Shown: positions 42,798 to 51,570 of the stretch, one piece after another
Layout of the letters: every line of letters begins with the position of its first letter
How positions within the stretch are numbered: the first letter of the stretch is position 1
DNA from: CALINB01 sp938045325
Lineage (GTDB): Bacteria > Pseudomonadota > Alphaproteobacteria > Rhodospirillales > CALINB01
NCBI GenBank assembly: GCA_038114465.1
Contig: JAYNQW010000005.1
Span: 1 to 64,000 of the forward strand
Direction: 5' to 3'
DNA length: 64,000 nucleotides
The notes under the pieces: model-generated
The model's database searches: none
Told to the model about the DNA's origin: nothing
What the model saw: the letters and a program-made list of their open reading frames with translations, nothing else
Program-made: the position numbers and the translations under genes

Positions 42798-43811
42798 ATG
42801 ACATTACGGTTCTTGTCCGCCCAACCCATGGCGATTGACCGGTTCGGCTATTTCGATGTCCGTTCTGAACTTCATTTACCGGTCGATTTTGACACACCGT
42901 TAGCCGAGCTCCTGGTCAGCGTCAGCCTTGCCGCCGCATCGCCGGCGGTTAACAGCAAAGCACAGATCGTCAAAACACTATTAATGGGAACGGCCGACAC
43001 GGTTTTAAAGCAACTCGACGACATGCCGGAAGGCCTTACATCCTGGGAGCGCGCTTCAATCCAATGTTGTGCGGCAAATGTTCTCGCAATTAACGCCGTT
43101 CATCAAAACCACGTTTCGTTATTTTTTAAAGCCGCCGAAACATATCAAGCCACCCTGACAACTTTAACGTCGGCGGATCATCCCTTTCAGTGGGCATTGG
43201 CAAATTTAAATTTGGCGGCCTGTCTGCTGACGATGGCAGAACGAGATAACGACCAGGATATTTTTAATGAATCCGTTCAGGCGTGCGAAAACGCCCTAAG
43301 CATCATGAATCAACAGAACGATGCTTGGCTGTGGGCCATGGCACAAAGCCGGCTTGGCCTTTCGCTTTATAAAGTCGACCTAAACACGGGTGACACGGAT
43401 TTTCTCAAAAGATCGCTTGGCGCCTTTCAGGCCGCCCTTAAAGTTTTTACCCGCAATAGCCACCCCCGGCTGTGGGCCGATATCATGAATAACTTTGCTC
43501 AAGCCGCTCTTGTTTTCGGCGAACAAATGCACAATGACGAAGTCGTTAAAAAAGCAATACACGCGTGTAATGAATCGCTTGAAGTCCGCACCAAAGACGA
43601 TAATCCGCTGCAATGGGCCGCGACGCAAAACAACCTGGGCTCGGCATTATTTATGCTCGGCAAAATGAATAAAGAGGTCGGTTCGCTTGAAGGCGCACTT
43701 GAGGCTTTTTCACAAGCGCTGGAAGTGTACACCGCCCATGGTGCAGAACGCTTGGCAGCCATCACCGTAAAAAATCAGGAACACGTCAAACGTCTCATTG
43801 ATAAACGCTGA
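42798..43811 (+). CDS. Tetratricopeptide-repeat protein with Trp-containing repeats
   Basis: This is a protein of about 337 residues whose C-terminal two thirds consist of long TPR-like repeats of 45-50 residues. Each has the pattern P-x-x-W-A-x-x-x-x-N/R-L-A/G: HPFQWALANLNLAACLL, DAWLWAMAQSRLGLSLY, HPRLWADIMNNFAQAAL and NPLQWAATQNNLGSALF. Such arrays build helical scaffolds for protein binding. The start is uncertain: ATG 42798, ATG 42825, or TTG 42762 that overlaps the preceding stop. No signal peptide, so cytosolic. No enzymatic domain attached. Confidence 0.75.
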   Translation: MTLRFLSAQPMAIDRFGYFDVRSELHLPVDFDTPLAELLVSVSLAAASPAVNSKAQIVKTLLMGTADTVLKQLDDMPEGLTSWERASIQCCAANVLAINAVHQNHVSLFFKAAETYQATLTTLTSADHPFQWALANLNLAACLLTMAERDNDQDIFNESVQACENALSIMNQQNDAWLWAMAQSRLGLSLYKVDLNTGDTDFLKRSLGAFQAALKVFTRNSHPRLWADIMNNFAQAALVFGEQMHNDEVVKKAIHACNESLEVRTKDDNPLQWAATQNNLGSALFMLGKMNKEVGSLEGALEAFSQALEVYTAHGAERLAAITVKNQEHVKRLIDKR

Positions 43812-43835
43812 TCGGCACGTGATCAGCCAAGCCCG

Positions 43836-44219
43836 TTATCTTTTTTCGGGTTTACCCGCCGAATACACCTTACAGTTGGAATGACCGTCGTTATAAAAAT
43901 GATAGGTCAAGCCGGGCACACCGACATTGGTCGGGTCTTTCAAATTCCAATACTTTTTGGCGACCCCAGTGACGCCTTTCCCGACATTGCCGAGATAGCC
44001 GATATGCAGGTTCAGTTTACGGACCTGATTGAACAGGCGTTTTTGGCATAAATTCGAAAGGTCTTTATTAATGTCACCGACCCGCCAGTAGGGGCTTTTC
44101 GATGTGGCGTACTGACCGGCACGGGCATCAGCCATCAGGACCGACGCCATGAAAAACCCGGCGCAAACGGCCGAGACGCAAAGGATCTTGGATAGGGGTG
44201 TCAATTGCTTTAGGGGCAT
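43836..44219 (-). CDS. Secreted protein of unknown function
   Basis: This is a 127-residue protein with a signal peptide (LSKILCVSAVCAGFFMASVLMADARA). The mature part contains SPYWRVGDINKDLSNLCQKRLFN and ends with HSNCKVYSAGKPEKR; two cysteines may pair. It is basic and small. ATG 44219 gives a normal signal peptide; an upstream in-frame start at 44273 is less likely. Convergent with the TPR gene. Family not recognised. Confidence 0.55.
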   Translation of the reverse strand: MPLKQLTPLSKILCVSAVCAGFFMASVLMADARAGQYATSKSPYWRVGDINKDLSNLCQKRLFNQVRKLNLHIGYLGNVGKGVTGVAKKYWNLKDPTNVGVPGLTYHFYNDGHSNCKVYSAGKPEKR

Positions 44220-44345
44220 CGTTCTCGATCCCGAAATGATCAACAAGGCGCGTTCTGCACCGTATCCACCCATTATACCAAAAAACCCGGCAAATTTCCA
44301 CGTTTTGCTGATAAGCGGCGGAATTCAGGCGCTTTCACGCGCCGT

Positions 44346-44810
44346 TCAGGCCGGTTCGATCACGAACAAAACATCGCCCTGGTTCACCAGCGCACCGTTT
44401 TCAGCCGGAATTTCGATTACTTTTCCGGCCTGCTCGGCTTTTAACGTCGTGAACAATTTCATGACTTCGATCAAACACAAAGCATCCCCCGCAGCGATGA
44501 CCTGGCCGACCTCGGCGTATACCGGATCGTTCGGCGACGGTGCGCGATAAAATGTCCCCATCATCGGCGCGCAAACTTCGATCGCACCGTCGCTGCGTGT
44601 CATTGCCGCGCCAACGGTCGTGTGTTCGGCATCCAATTCAATTTCGGCATTTGTATCTTGAGGATTTTCTTCAGCGGCATCGCCGGACGTAGCCGGCGCG
44701 CCCCGGCGCACCACAAGATGCATGCCGTCGATATCGATTTCCACCGTATCAAGATTACTGGCATCGATCAGCTTCAAGATTTCAGCAACATTGCGGTAAT
44801 TAAGCGCCAT
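44346..44810 (-). CDS. Biotin carboxyl carrier protein (AccB-like)
   Basis: This 154-residue carrier protein has an N-terminal helix region (MALNYRNVAEILKLIDASNLDTVEI), an acidic linker, and a C-terminal biotinyl domain: APMMGTFYRAPSPNDPVYAEVGQVI, then the biotinylation site IEVMKLFTTL (Lys of MKL). The 'thumb' MGTFYRAPSP is the AccB hallmark. Canonical AccB has EAMK; here EVMK. It is divergent from the carboxyltransferase gene (117 bases apart). A biotin carboxylase partner is absent from the window, so it may share one with acetyl-CoA carboxylase. A second AccB paralogue elsewhere is likely but not visible. Confidence 0.87.
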   Translation of the reverse strand: MALNYRNVAEILKLIDASNLDTVEIDIDGMHLVVRRGAPATSGDAAEENPQDTNAEIELDAEHTTVGAAMTRSDGAIEVCAPMMGTFYRAPSPNDPVYAEVGQVIAAGDALCLIEVMKLFTTLKAEQAGKVIEIPAENGALVNQGDVLFVIEPA

Positions 44811-44927
44811 CGTCTTCCCGTTTCGATCCGGCCATTGTTTGGCACCGTCTCTCCCTGTAAAACGTTTCCAACGGCTTGCATGTTTAAAATCAATATCATG
44901 CCGCAGTTGAAAGGCCAGATTAAAGGT

Positions 44928-46391
44928 ATGGCGAAGAAGATCAACTTGATTGATGTCACCTTGCGCGATGCTCATCAATGTTTGTGGGCGACTCGCATGA
45001 CGACGGGTATGATGCGCGAAACCGCACCCCTACTGGACAAAGCCGGTTTCGAGGCAATCGATCTGGTTGGCGGTGCTGTCTTCGATGTGTGTGTCCGTTA
45101 TTTGCGCGAAGACCCCTGGGAACGGATGCGCATCTTAAGCACATGGGTCACCGAAACACCGCTGATCATTCATCACCGCGGCCAAAGTTTATTTACGTTC
45201 GAATTGTTTGCCGACGATGTCGTCGAGCTGACGGCCGAACGCATCGCTGCCAACGGCATGCGCTATCACACGACATACGATGCCTTGAACGATATTCGTA
45301 ATTTAGAAGTCCCCGTGCGGGCAGCTAAAAACGTCGGCTTGACCGTCGCCGGTGGCGTCGTCTTTACCGAAACGCCGGTCCATACGGATACCTATTACGA
45401 GAGAAAGACCAAAGAGCTTCTCAAACTCGGTGTCGATGCCGTTTACATTAAAGACCCGAGCGGCCTGTTACGCCCCGAGCGGGTCGCAACACTGGTCCCG
45501 GCGTTAAAAAAAGTCTGCGGCAAAACCCCGCTGCAATTGCATTCCCATTGCTTGTCGGGACTTGGTCCTTATGTTGCCGTGCAGGCCATCGAACACGGCG
45601 TCGATTGCGTGCACACCGCAACCTCGACACTGGCGAACGCGGCATCGCACCCGCCGACCGAACTGTTCGTGAAAAACGCCCGTCGCCGGGGCTTTGACAT
45701 CGACATCGATTTAGGGCCGGTCGAACAGGCCGCCGACATCTTTCACTATATCGCCATACGCGAAGACAAACCGACGGGCGCGCCGGTGGAGTACGACGAA
45801 TTTCATTACCACCATCAAGTGCCCGGCGGGATGATTTCGAATTTGAAATCTCAATTGCAACCGCTCGGCATTGAAGACAAGCTCGAAGAGATCCTCGAGG
45901 AAGCCGGCCACGTGCGCCGTGAACTCGGTTATCCGATCCCGGTCAGCCCGTTTGCGCAATATATCATGACCCAAGCGGTGCTGAATGTGATGGGCGAGGA
46001 AAGGTATGCGACAGTTCCCGATGAAGTCCGTAAATATGTTCTCGGCGCTTACGGCGAGATTGCGGGGCCGATCGATCCTAATCTCTATGACCGCATCACC
46101 CAAGGCGAGGAACCTTCAACCGAACGCCCCGGCGCGCTCGTGCCGCCCGCCCTCGAACGCCTGCGCAAAGAACGCGGTCCCTTTATGTCGGATGACGACT
46201 TGCTGTTGGCCGCTTATTATGACGATAAGGAATATACGTCGCTGAAAGCGGCCGGTCCGATCAAAACCGATTATCCGCTCGGCGCGACGCCCTTGGAAAC
46301 GCTCTTAAAAGAAATTACCGCCCGGCGCGATATCACGTATTTTTCGCTGACCGATCGAGACGGTCATTCCGTTCAACTGCCATCTATATAA
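44928..46391 (+). CDS. Biotin-dependent carboxyltransferase, pyruvate carboxylase/oxaloacetate decarboxylase-like
   Basis: This 487-residue protein resembles the carboxyltransferase (CT) domain of pyruvate carboxylase, OadA and transcarboxylase 5S. LIDVTLRDAHQCLWATRM near the N-terminus supplies the metal-site Asp, YIKDPSGLLRP the Lys expected to be carboxylated, and LHSHCLSGLG the HxH metal ligands. A C-terminal conserved PYC_OADA region follows (HHQVPGGMISNLKSQL near residue 300). Several residues deviate: KDPSG for KDMAG, HSHCLSG for HTHDTSG, TTYDALND for RVFDALND. Substrate may therefore not be pyruvate. ATG 44928 is chosen by alignment to the family's usual start; the frame is open far upstream. 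No biotin domain is attached; the divergent carrier gene probably supplies it. Confidence 0.82.
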   Translation: MAKKINLIDVTLRDAHQCLWATRMTTGMMRETAPLLDKAGFEAIDLVGGAVFDVCVRYLREDPWERMRILSTWVTETPLIIHHRGQSLFTFELFADDVVELTAERIAANGMRYHTTYDALNDIRNLEVPVRAAKNVGLTVAGGVVFTETPVHTDTYYERKTKELLKLGVDAVYIKDPSGLLRPERVATLVPALKKVCGKTPLQLHSHCLSGLGPYVAVQAIEHGVDCVHTATSTLANAASHPPTELFVKNARRRGFDIDIDLGPVEQAADIFHYIAIREDKPTGAPVEYDEFHYHHQVPGGMISNLKSQLQPLGIEDKLEEILEEAGHVRRELGYPIPVSPFAQYIMTQAVLNVMGEERYATVPDEVRKYVLGAYGEIAGPIDPNLYDRITQGEEPSTERPGALVPPALERLRKERGPFMSDDDLLLAAYYDDKEYTSLKAAGPIKTDYPLGATPLETLLKEITARRDITYFSLTDRDGHSVQLPSI

Positions 46392-46406
46392 AGCGATTCA
46401 AACATC

Positions 46407-48488
46407 ATGGACTTATCTCCCCTTTTCGAACCCAAAACCGTCGCCATCGTCGGCGCCAGCGACGACCACACCCGTTTCGGTGGCGGCATGCTGCTGAAAT
46501 TTTTACTGAGCCACGGGTATAAAGGCACGGTTCTGGCCATCAACCCGAAGCGCGAAGAAGTTCAAGGCCTGAAAGCCTATCCGTCATTGGAGGCGGCACC
46601 CGGTCCCATCGATCTCGCCGTGTTTGCCGTTCCGGCCGGCATCATTATGAAAACAATCGAAAACATCGAACCCGGCCACATCAAAATGGCTTTGATTCTA
46701 ACCTCCGGCTTCGCCGAGTTAGGCGGCGACGGCGAGAAGCTGCAGGATCATTTAGTCACCATCTGCCGGGAGAAAGGTATCCGCGCGATCGGCCCCAATT
46801 CTCTGGGCGTGGTCAATATCGATAACGGGCTCATCACCAATATGAGCCAGTTTTTCGACAAGGAAACATTGGACTCCGGCACGACCGCGCTGATTTCGCA
46901 AAGCGGTGCGTTCGGGTCCTCCCTTATTGCCGAATCGGATTTGCACGGCCTGCATTACAATTACTTCGTCAGCTCCGGGAACGAAGCGGATCTCGAGTTT
47001 TCCGATTTCGGATCGGGCCTCGTTGATTACGACAATGTCGATGTGTTTTGCGGTTACCTCGAATCCATCCGCAACGGCCAGGGCTTCATCGACTTCGCCG
47101 AACGCGCCCAGAAAGCGAAAAAGCCCATCGTCGTTTTGAAAGTCGGTTCATCCGACATCGGTGCGGAAGCGGCCCGCTCGCACACCGGCTCGTTGGTCGG
47201 TTCCGATGAAGTCGCCGACAGTATCTTTAAAACCTACAACGTCATCCGCGCCGAAGACGGCCTCGATTTGTTGGAAACGGTTAAAGTCTTAAGCCGCACG
47301 CCCACCAGCCGCGGCACGCGCCTTGCGATCCTCTCGCACTCCGGCGGGGCGGGCGTGATGGCGGCCGATGCCGCCGTCGCTGAAGGCATCCCCATTAATC
47401 CTCTGCCCGAACATCTCAAACCAAAGTTGGCGGAAGTCCTGCCCGATTACGCCGTACCCGCCAATCCGCTCGACATGACCGGCAGTGCTTCCCTGCAAGG
47501 CAAACTCATGGCCGATTGCGTGCGCGTCTTGTTGGAATCGGATGAATACGACGCCGCCATTTTGTGCGTGAACCTCATTTGGCGCGACGGCATGACCCTG
47601 ATCGACGAGTTGACCAAAGTCGTTAACGAAATCGACAAACCGTTTGTCATGTCGTGGATCGCCCCCAATGCGGAAGCGAACGAGCGGCTCAAAACCGCGC
47701 CCTTTGCCGCCATCAACGATCCGGCCCGGGCGGCGCGCGCGATTTGCCGGCGCTTGAACTTCGATCGGCGCTGCCGTGAACAAGCCGGAGCGCCTAAGGC
47801 CGAACGACGCATCGATGTGAACGCGCCGATGGACCTCTCGACGGTCGCGGCACAAACGAAAGCCCTCGAAACATATAATATTCGTCTGCCGCAACAAATT
47901 CTCGCCACGACATTAGAAGAAGCGGAATCGTTTTTTAACGACTGCGATTCACCGGTCGCGCTGAAAATCGCTTCGCCGGATATCGCGCACCGCACCGAAA
48001 TCGGCGGCGTCGTGACGAATATCCAAATTGCCGATGCCCTTCATAAAGCCTATGACGGCATTATCGCCAACGCGAAGCACCATCACCCGGATGCGCAAAT
48101 CGACGGTGTGCTCGTGCAGGAAATGATCACCGGCGGCGTCGAAGCCTTGATCGGCATGAAGCGGGACGCGACGTTCGGTCCGATGATCGCCGTCGGCGCC
48201 GGTGGCACATTGGTCGAACTCGTGGGCGACGTGCAGATGGCGCCCGCGCCTCTGAGTGCGGCGCAGGCCGAAACGCTGATCGACAACACGCTGCTTGCAA
48301 AACTGCTGGCCGGTTACCGGGGCGGCGCCGTGATGGATAAAGAAGCGCTCATCGACATGATCGTCAACGTCTCCTGGCTCGTGGCCGACCACGATGCCAT
48401 CACCGAGCTTGATCTCAACCCGGTGATGGTTTTACCCGAAGGGCAAGGCTGCGCCGCCGTCGATTTTAAATTTTCGTTGATGACTTAA
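46407..48488 (+). CDS. Acyl-CoA ligase, ADP-forming (acetate-CoA ligase family)
   Basis: This 693-residue single-chain NDP-forming acyl-CoA synthetase starts with the CoA-binding domain (VAIVGASDDHTRFGGGM), followed by the succinyl-CoA ligase-like domains (GPNSLGVVNIDNGL near residue 130, LISQSGAFGSSL near 165, and LSHSGGAGVMAADAA near 315, where the preceding segment carries the phospho-His region). A C-terminal ATP-grasp domain (VALKIASPDIAHRTEIGGV near residue 520) ends DLNPVMVLPEG. It activates a carboxylic acid to its CoA thioester. It begins 15 bases after the carboxyltransferase gene, so co-transcription and a shared pathway are likely. Confidence 0.9.
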   Translation: MDLSPLFEPKTVAIVGASDDHTRFGGGMLLKFLLSHGYKGTVLAINPKREEVQGLKAYPSLEAAPGPIDLAVFAVPAGIIMKTIENIEPGHIKMALILTSGFAELGGDGEKLQDHLVTICREKGIRAIGPNSLGVVNIDNGLITNMSQFFDKETLDSGTTALISQSGAFGSSLIAESDLHGLHYNYFVSSGNEADLEFSDFGSGLVDYDNVDVFCGYLESIRNGQGFIDFAERAQKAKKPIVVLKVGSSDIGAEAARSHTGSLVGSDEVADSIFKTYNVIRAEDGLDLLETVKVLSRTPTSRGTRLAILSHSGGAGVMAADAAVAEGIPINPLPEHLKPKLAEVLPDYAVPANPLDMTGSASLQGKLMADCVRVLLESDEYDAAILCVNLIWRDGMTLIDELTKVVNEIDKPFVMSWIAPNAEANERLKTAPFAAINDPARAARAICRRLNFDRRCREQAGAPKAERRIDVNAPMDLSTVAAQTKALETYNIRLPQQILATTLEEAESFFNDCDSPVALKIASPDIAHRTEIGGVVTNIQIADALHKAYDGIIANAKHHHPDAQIDGVLVQEMITGGVEALIGMKRDATFGPMIAVGAGGTLVELVGDVQMAPAPLSAAQAETLIDNTLLAKLLAGYRGGAVMDKEALIDMIVNVSWLVADHDAITELDLNPVMVLPEGQGCAAVDFKFSLMT

Positions 48489-48536
48489 AAAATTACTAGC
48501 GTTCCTCCCCTTATATCTCTGTGCCATAATGCACCC

Positions 48537-50117
48537 ATGCAAACCTTAGCCATCAATCTCTGCCTCGCACTCGCCGTATTATTCGGAAGTGTGGGCTCCG
48601 TTCTGGGTGCGGACTTTCAAAAAGGTTTAGACGCGACAAAAGCAGGCGATTACGAAACCGCCGTTAAAGAATTCACCGCCCTGGCTAAAGACGGCAATGC
48701 ATCCGCTCAATATAATCTGGGTCAGTTCTACCGGCGCGGCTTGGGCATTACGAAAGATTATGGCGAAGCGGCAATGTGGTACCTCCGCGCCGCGGAACAA
48801 GGACACAACAAAGCACAATACAACCTCGGCAAGATGTACCGCAGGGGTCACGGCGTATCGCAGGACGATGCGGAAGCGGTGAAGTGGTACCGGCGTTCGG
48901 CGAAAAAAGGGAATGCCTTTGCTCAAAACAGCCTCGGCGTTATGTACGCCAAAGGCCTCGGCGTTCCGCAAAGTTTCGCCCAATCCGTCAAATGGTACCA
49001 GCGCGCGGCAAACCAGGGAAATTTCCGGGCACAATATAATTTAGCCGTTAAATACCATATGGGACGCGGCATAGAGAAAAACATGCATGAGGCGATCAAG
49101 TGGTATCGCGAGTCCGCCAATCAGGGACACATGAAGGCTCAAAACAATCTCGGCTGGTTGTATTATCTGGGCCAGGGCGTCGAGCGAAATTATGTCCACG
49201 CCTATAAATGGGGAAGCATCAGCGCGGCAAGGGGACACCCCAAGGCACGCCGGCTAAAAACCCGCGTGGAAAAACAATTATCGTCGGAACAACTTGAAGA
49301 AGCACGGCAACTTGTTCGCGATTTCGTACCGAAGAAACGCAAGCCGCAATTCGCGCTGGGCAAAAGTCCATCCGATGCCTCAGCGCGCAAAGACCGCATC
49401 AAGGCCCTTCTTGAAAAATTGGGGTCCGATAAACTGCTTTCGGTTTCTTCGGGCAGCGGGTTCGCCATTTCACCGGATGGGCATGTCGTCACCAATTACC
49501 ATGTCGTAAACGGCTGCCAAAACGTCAAAATTCACCACGAGGGAAACGTCATACCGACAACGGTCGTGACATCCGATTCCAAAAGCGACCTGGCTCTTCT
49601 TAAAGGGGATTTTAAACCGAAAACACATCTATCCGTCAGCAAGGAAAACCCGCAACTCATGCAGGAAATTTATGTTGCCGGATACCCTTTTGGACAACGC
49701 GTCAGCTCTTCCGTCAAAGTCACGAAAGGAATCGTGAGTTCTCTGACGGGTTTTAAAAACAATACGGCGAATATTCAGATCGATGCGGCTCTCAATACGG
49801 GCAACAGCGGTGGCCCCATCATCGGGACAAACGGCAATGTTGTCGGCGTCGCCGTTGCCAAGCTCTCTGCGACAAATAAAAAAAACAAATACACTTCTTT
49901 ACCGGAGGGAATGAACTTCGGCATCAAGGCCAGCATGGTCCGCAGTTTTCTTGAAAGTAACAACATCCGGTTATCAGAGCCGAACGCATACCCCATTCCA
50001 ACGACGAAGCTCGGCAAACTTATTTCCAATTCGACATATTATTTGTCATGCTGGATGACGCTGGCTCAACTCGTAAAAATGAAAACGAAAAAGAAGGTAT
50101 TTAAGTCGGTGAAATAA
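48537..50117 (+). CDS. Secreted Sel1-repeat / trypsin-like serine protease fusion
   Basis: This is a 526-residue exported protein: signal peptide (LCLALAVLFGSVGSVLGA), five to six Sel1 repeats at about residues 25-240 (for example AQYNLGQFYRRGLGITKDYGEAAMWYLRAAEQG), a basic linker, then a trypsin-like protease domain. Catalytic residues are His in VVTNYHVVNGC (~330), Asp in SDSKSDLALLKG (~355) and Ser in LNTGNSGGPIIG (~425). No PDZ domain follows; the C-terminal ~60 residues are basic. HtrA-type proteases usually carry PDZ domains, so here the Sel1 array may take over substrate recruitment. Periplasmic location inferred. Confidence 0.87.
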   Translation: MQTLAINLCLALAVLFGSVGSVLGADFQKGLDATKAGDYETAVKEFTALAKDGNASAQYNLGQFYRRGLGITKDYGEAAMWYLRAAEQGHNKAQYNLGKMYRRGHGVSQDDAEAVKWYRRSAKKGNAFAQNSLGVMYAKGLGVPQSFAQSVKWYQRAANQGNFRAQYNLAVKYHMGRGIEKNMHEAIKWYRESANQGHMKAQNNLGWLYYLGQGVERNYVHAYKWGSISAARGHPKARRLKTRVEKQLSSEQLEEARQLVRDFVPKKRKPQFALGKSPSDASARKDRIKALLEKLGSDKLLSVSSGSGFAISPDGHVVTNYHVVNGCQNVKIHHEGNVIPTTVVTSDSKSDLALLKGDFKPKTHLSVSKENPQLMQEIYVAGYPFGQRVSSSVKVTKGIVSSLTGFKNNTANIQIDAALNTGNSGGPIIGTNGNVVGVAVAKLSATNKKNKYTSLPEGMNFGIKASMVRSFLESNNIRLSEPNAYPIPTTKLGKLISNSTYYLSCWMTLAQLVKMKTKKKVFKSVK

Positions 50118-50174
50118 CGCCGCGAACTTTGGGAGCGGCTTTCAATCCACTGCAAACAATCTGAGGAAATGCCG

Positions 50175-51029
50175 ATGACCGCCGCGACACGGCGCAAGCA
50201 CTTAAAATCGCTGATCGACAGCGGGCAAACGCTGATCGTGCCGGGCGCGTTCGATTGCGTGAGCGCAAAACTCATCGAACAGGCGAACTTCCCGGCCGTT
50301 TACACCGGCAGCTTCGCGACCGCGGCGAGCCGTCTCGGTCAGCCGGACACCGGCATCGCCACCCTCGAAGACCTGGCCGGCCACGCGCAAAACATTACAG
50401 AGGCGGTATCGGTACCGGTCATCGCCGATGCCGAAGGCGGCCTTAACAAGGCACCGAATGTGTGGCGCACGATTGAGGCGTTCGAGCGCGCCGGCGTCGC
50501 CGCCATTCACATCGAGGATCATATCGCCGGCAAGCACACGAATTTTCCGCGCCAGCTTCGTTCGATCAAGGATATGGCCAACATCATCAAGGCGGCCGTG
50601 GATGCACGGACCGATCCGAATTTTCTCATCATCGCGCGCACCGATATCGCTTGGGTCAATGACGACCCGGCTTTAGCAGTCGAGCGGCTGAATGCGTATA
50701 CCCTCGCCGGCGCCGATTTGGTCTTCCCGGCCGGCTTGGCGCCGAAGCGAATTAAGGCCGTGCGCGATCAAATCAAGGGACGGGTCGTGATGACGAATTG
50801 GCAAGATGCGTCGGTGAAAGACGAAGAAGACGCCGGCATTTCCATCGTCATTTATTATGGGTTTTGTTTATATGCCGCCTACCACGGCATTGAAAAAGCG
50901 CTTGGCGCATTCAACAAAAACGGCAATTGGAACAAAATCAGCGAGATCACGAAAAGCATCGAGCCGTTCGACAAACTGATTAGCGCCGAAGACTTCGAGG
51001 CACGCGCCAAAAAATTCGGTCTCGATTGA
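50175..51029 (+). CDS. PEP mutase / isocitrate lyase family protein (second copy)
   Basis: This is a 284-residue member of the same superfamily as the first gene of the window but a different branch: VPGAFDCVSAKLIEQANFPAVYTGSFATAAS near the N-terminus, VIADAEGGLN near residue 85, IHIEDHIAGKHTNF near 115. The lyase Cys motif is replaced (IAGKHTNFPRQ), so a classical methylisocitrate lyase is unlikely; oxaloacetate decarboxylase or another 2-oxo/hydroxy acid lyase is possible. ATG 50175 is preferred over 50169 because GAGGA is then seven bases away. It converges on the DOPA-dioxygenase-like gene with six bases between. Confidence 0.85.
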   Translation: MTAATRRKHLKSLIDSGQTLIVPGAFDCVSAKLIEQANFPAVYTGSFATAASRLGQPDTGIATLEDLAGHAQNITEAVSVPVIADAEGGLNKAPNVWRTIEAFERAGVAAIHIEDHIAGKHTNFPRQLRSIKDMANIIKAAVDARTDPNFLIIARTDIAWVNDDPALAVERLNAYTLAGADLVFPAGLAPKRIKAVRDQIKGRVVMTNWQDASVKDEEDAGISIVIYYGFCLYAAYHGIEKALGAFNKNGNWNKISEITKSIEPFDKLISAEDFEARAKKFGLD

Positions 51030-51035
51030 TCCCGG

Positions 51036-51458
51036 TTAAAATCCCCGCGTGAAGCCGAGGGCCGAAGGGGGTGAGCCCGAAAAATTATCGAGCCGCAGCT
51101 TGAACGGCTTACCGAGCCACACTGCGTAGTCCGTGTGCTCGATGACTGGATCACCGTTTTCCAACACTGGATGAACGAGGATGTCGAGGCCTTTTCGGTT
51201 CATCGACAGCCAGGGGACGAGTGCGCCGTACTGGGATGCCTTAAACCAAATAAAAAAGTGCGGCCGGGGATGCGGCCCGCCGGGCTTATCGTTCCATCGG
51301 CTGAGTTTGAAATTCCGCGACCGGTCCGTGATTTTGAATTTTTTTACCGCTTCGCTACGCAGCCGGGACGCTTGACGCTTCGTCTTTGGATTATAGTAAA
51401 CATGGGCATGATAAATGTTGGCGGTTTTCTGTTTTTTGCGTGCCGTTTTACCTGTCAT
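51036..51458 (-). CDS. DOPA 4,5-dioxygenase family protein
   Basis: This 140-residue protein matches the small DOPA 4,5-dioxygenase family of extradiol ring-cleaving enzymes. IYHAHVYYNP gives the first His pair, HPRPHFFIWFKASQYGALVPWLSMNRKGLDILVHPV the core with three further His, and VIEHTDYAVWLGKP the C-terminal part. In plants and fungi the family opens DOPA; bacterial substrates are largely unknown. ATG 51458 is chosen; an upstream in-frame start adds 11 residues. The neighbours do not form an obvious aromatic pathway. Confidence 0.82.
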   Translation of the reverse strand: MTGKTARKKQKTANIYHAHVYYNPKTKRQASRLRSEAVKKFKITDRSRNFKLSRWNDKPGGPHPRPHFFIWFKASQYGALVPWLSMNRKGLDILVHPVLENGDPVIEHTDYAVWLGKPFKLRLDNFSGSPPSALGFTRGF

Positions 51459-51570
51459 GGGATTACTGCCTCCCTGATTTAAAACAACCAAGTGTTAAGC
51501 CAAACCAATTGTTAAGATAGCACCGTTAGGATGAACGCGTAAGCGCTGATACAACCGAAGAGGAATTAAG

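Noticed and set aside
42343..42897. A 184-codon minus-strand frame rich in Arg, Phe and Gly.
   Set aside because: It lies opposite the small protein and the start of the TPR gene, and its composition is that of an antisense shadow.
44622..44927. The long N-terminal extension of the carboxyltransferase frame.
   Set aside because: It runs antisense through the biotin carrier gene; the family starts near MAKKINLIDVTLRD.
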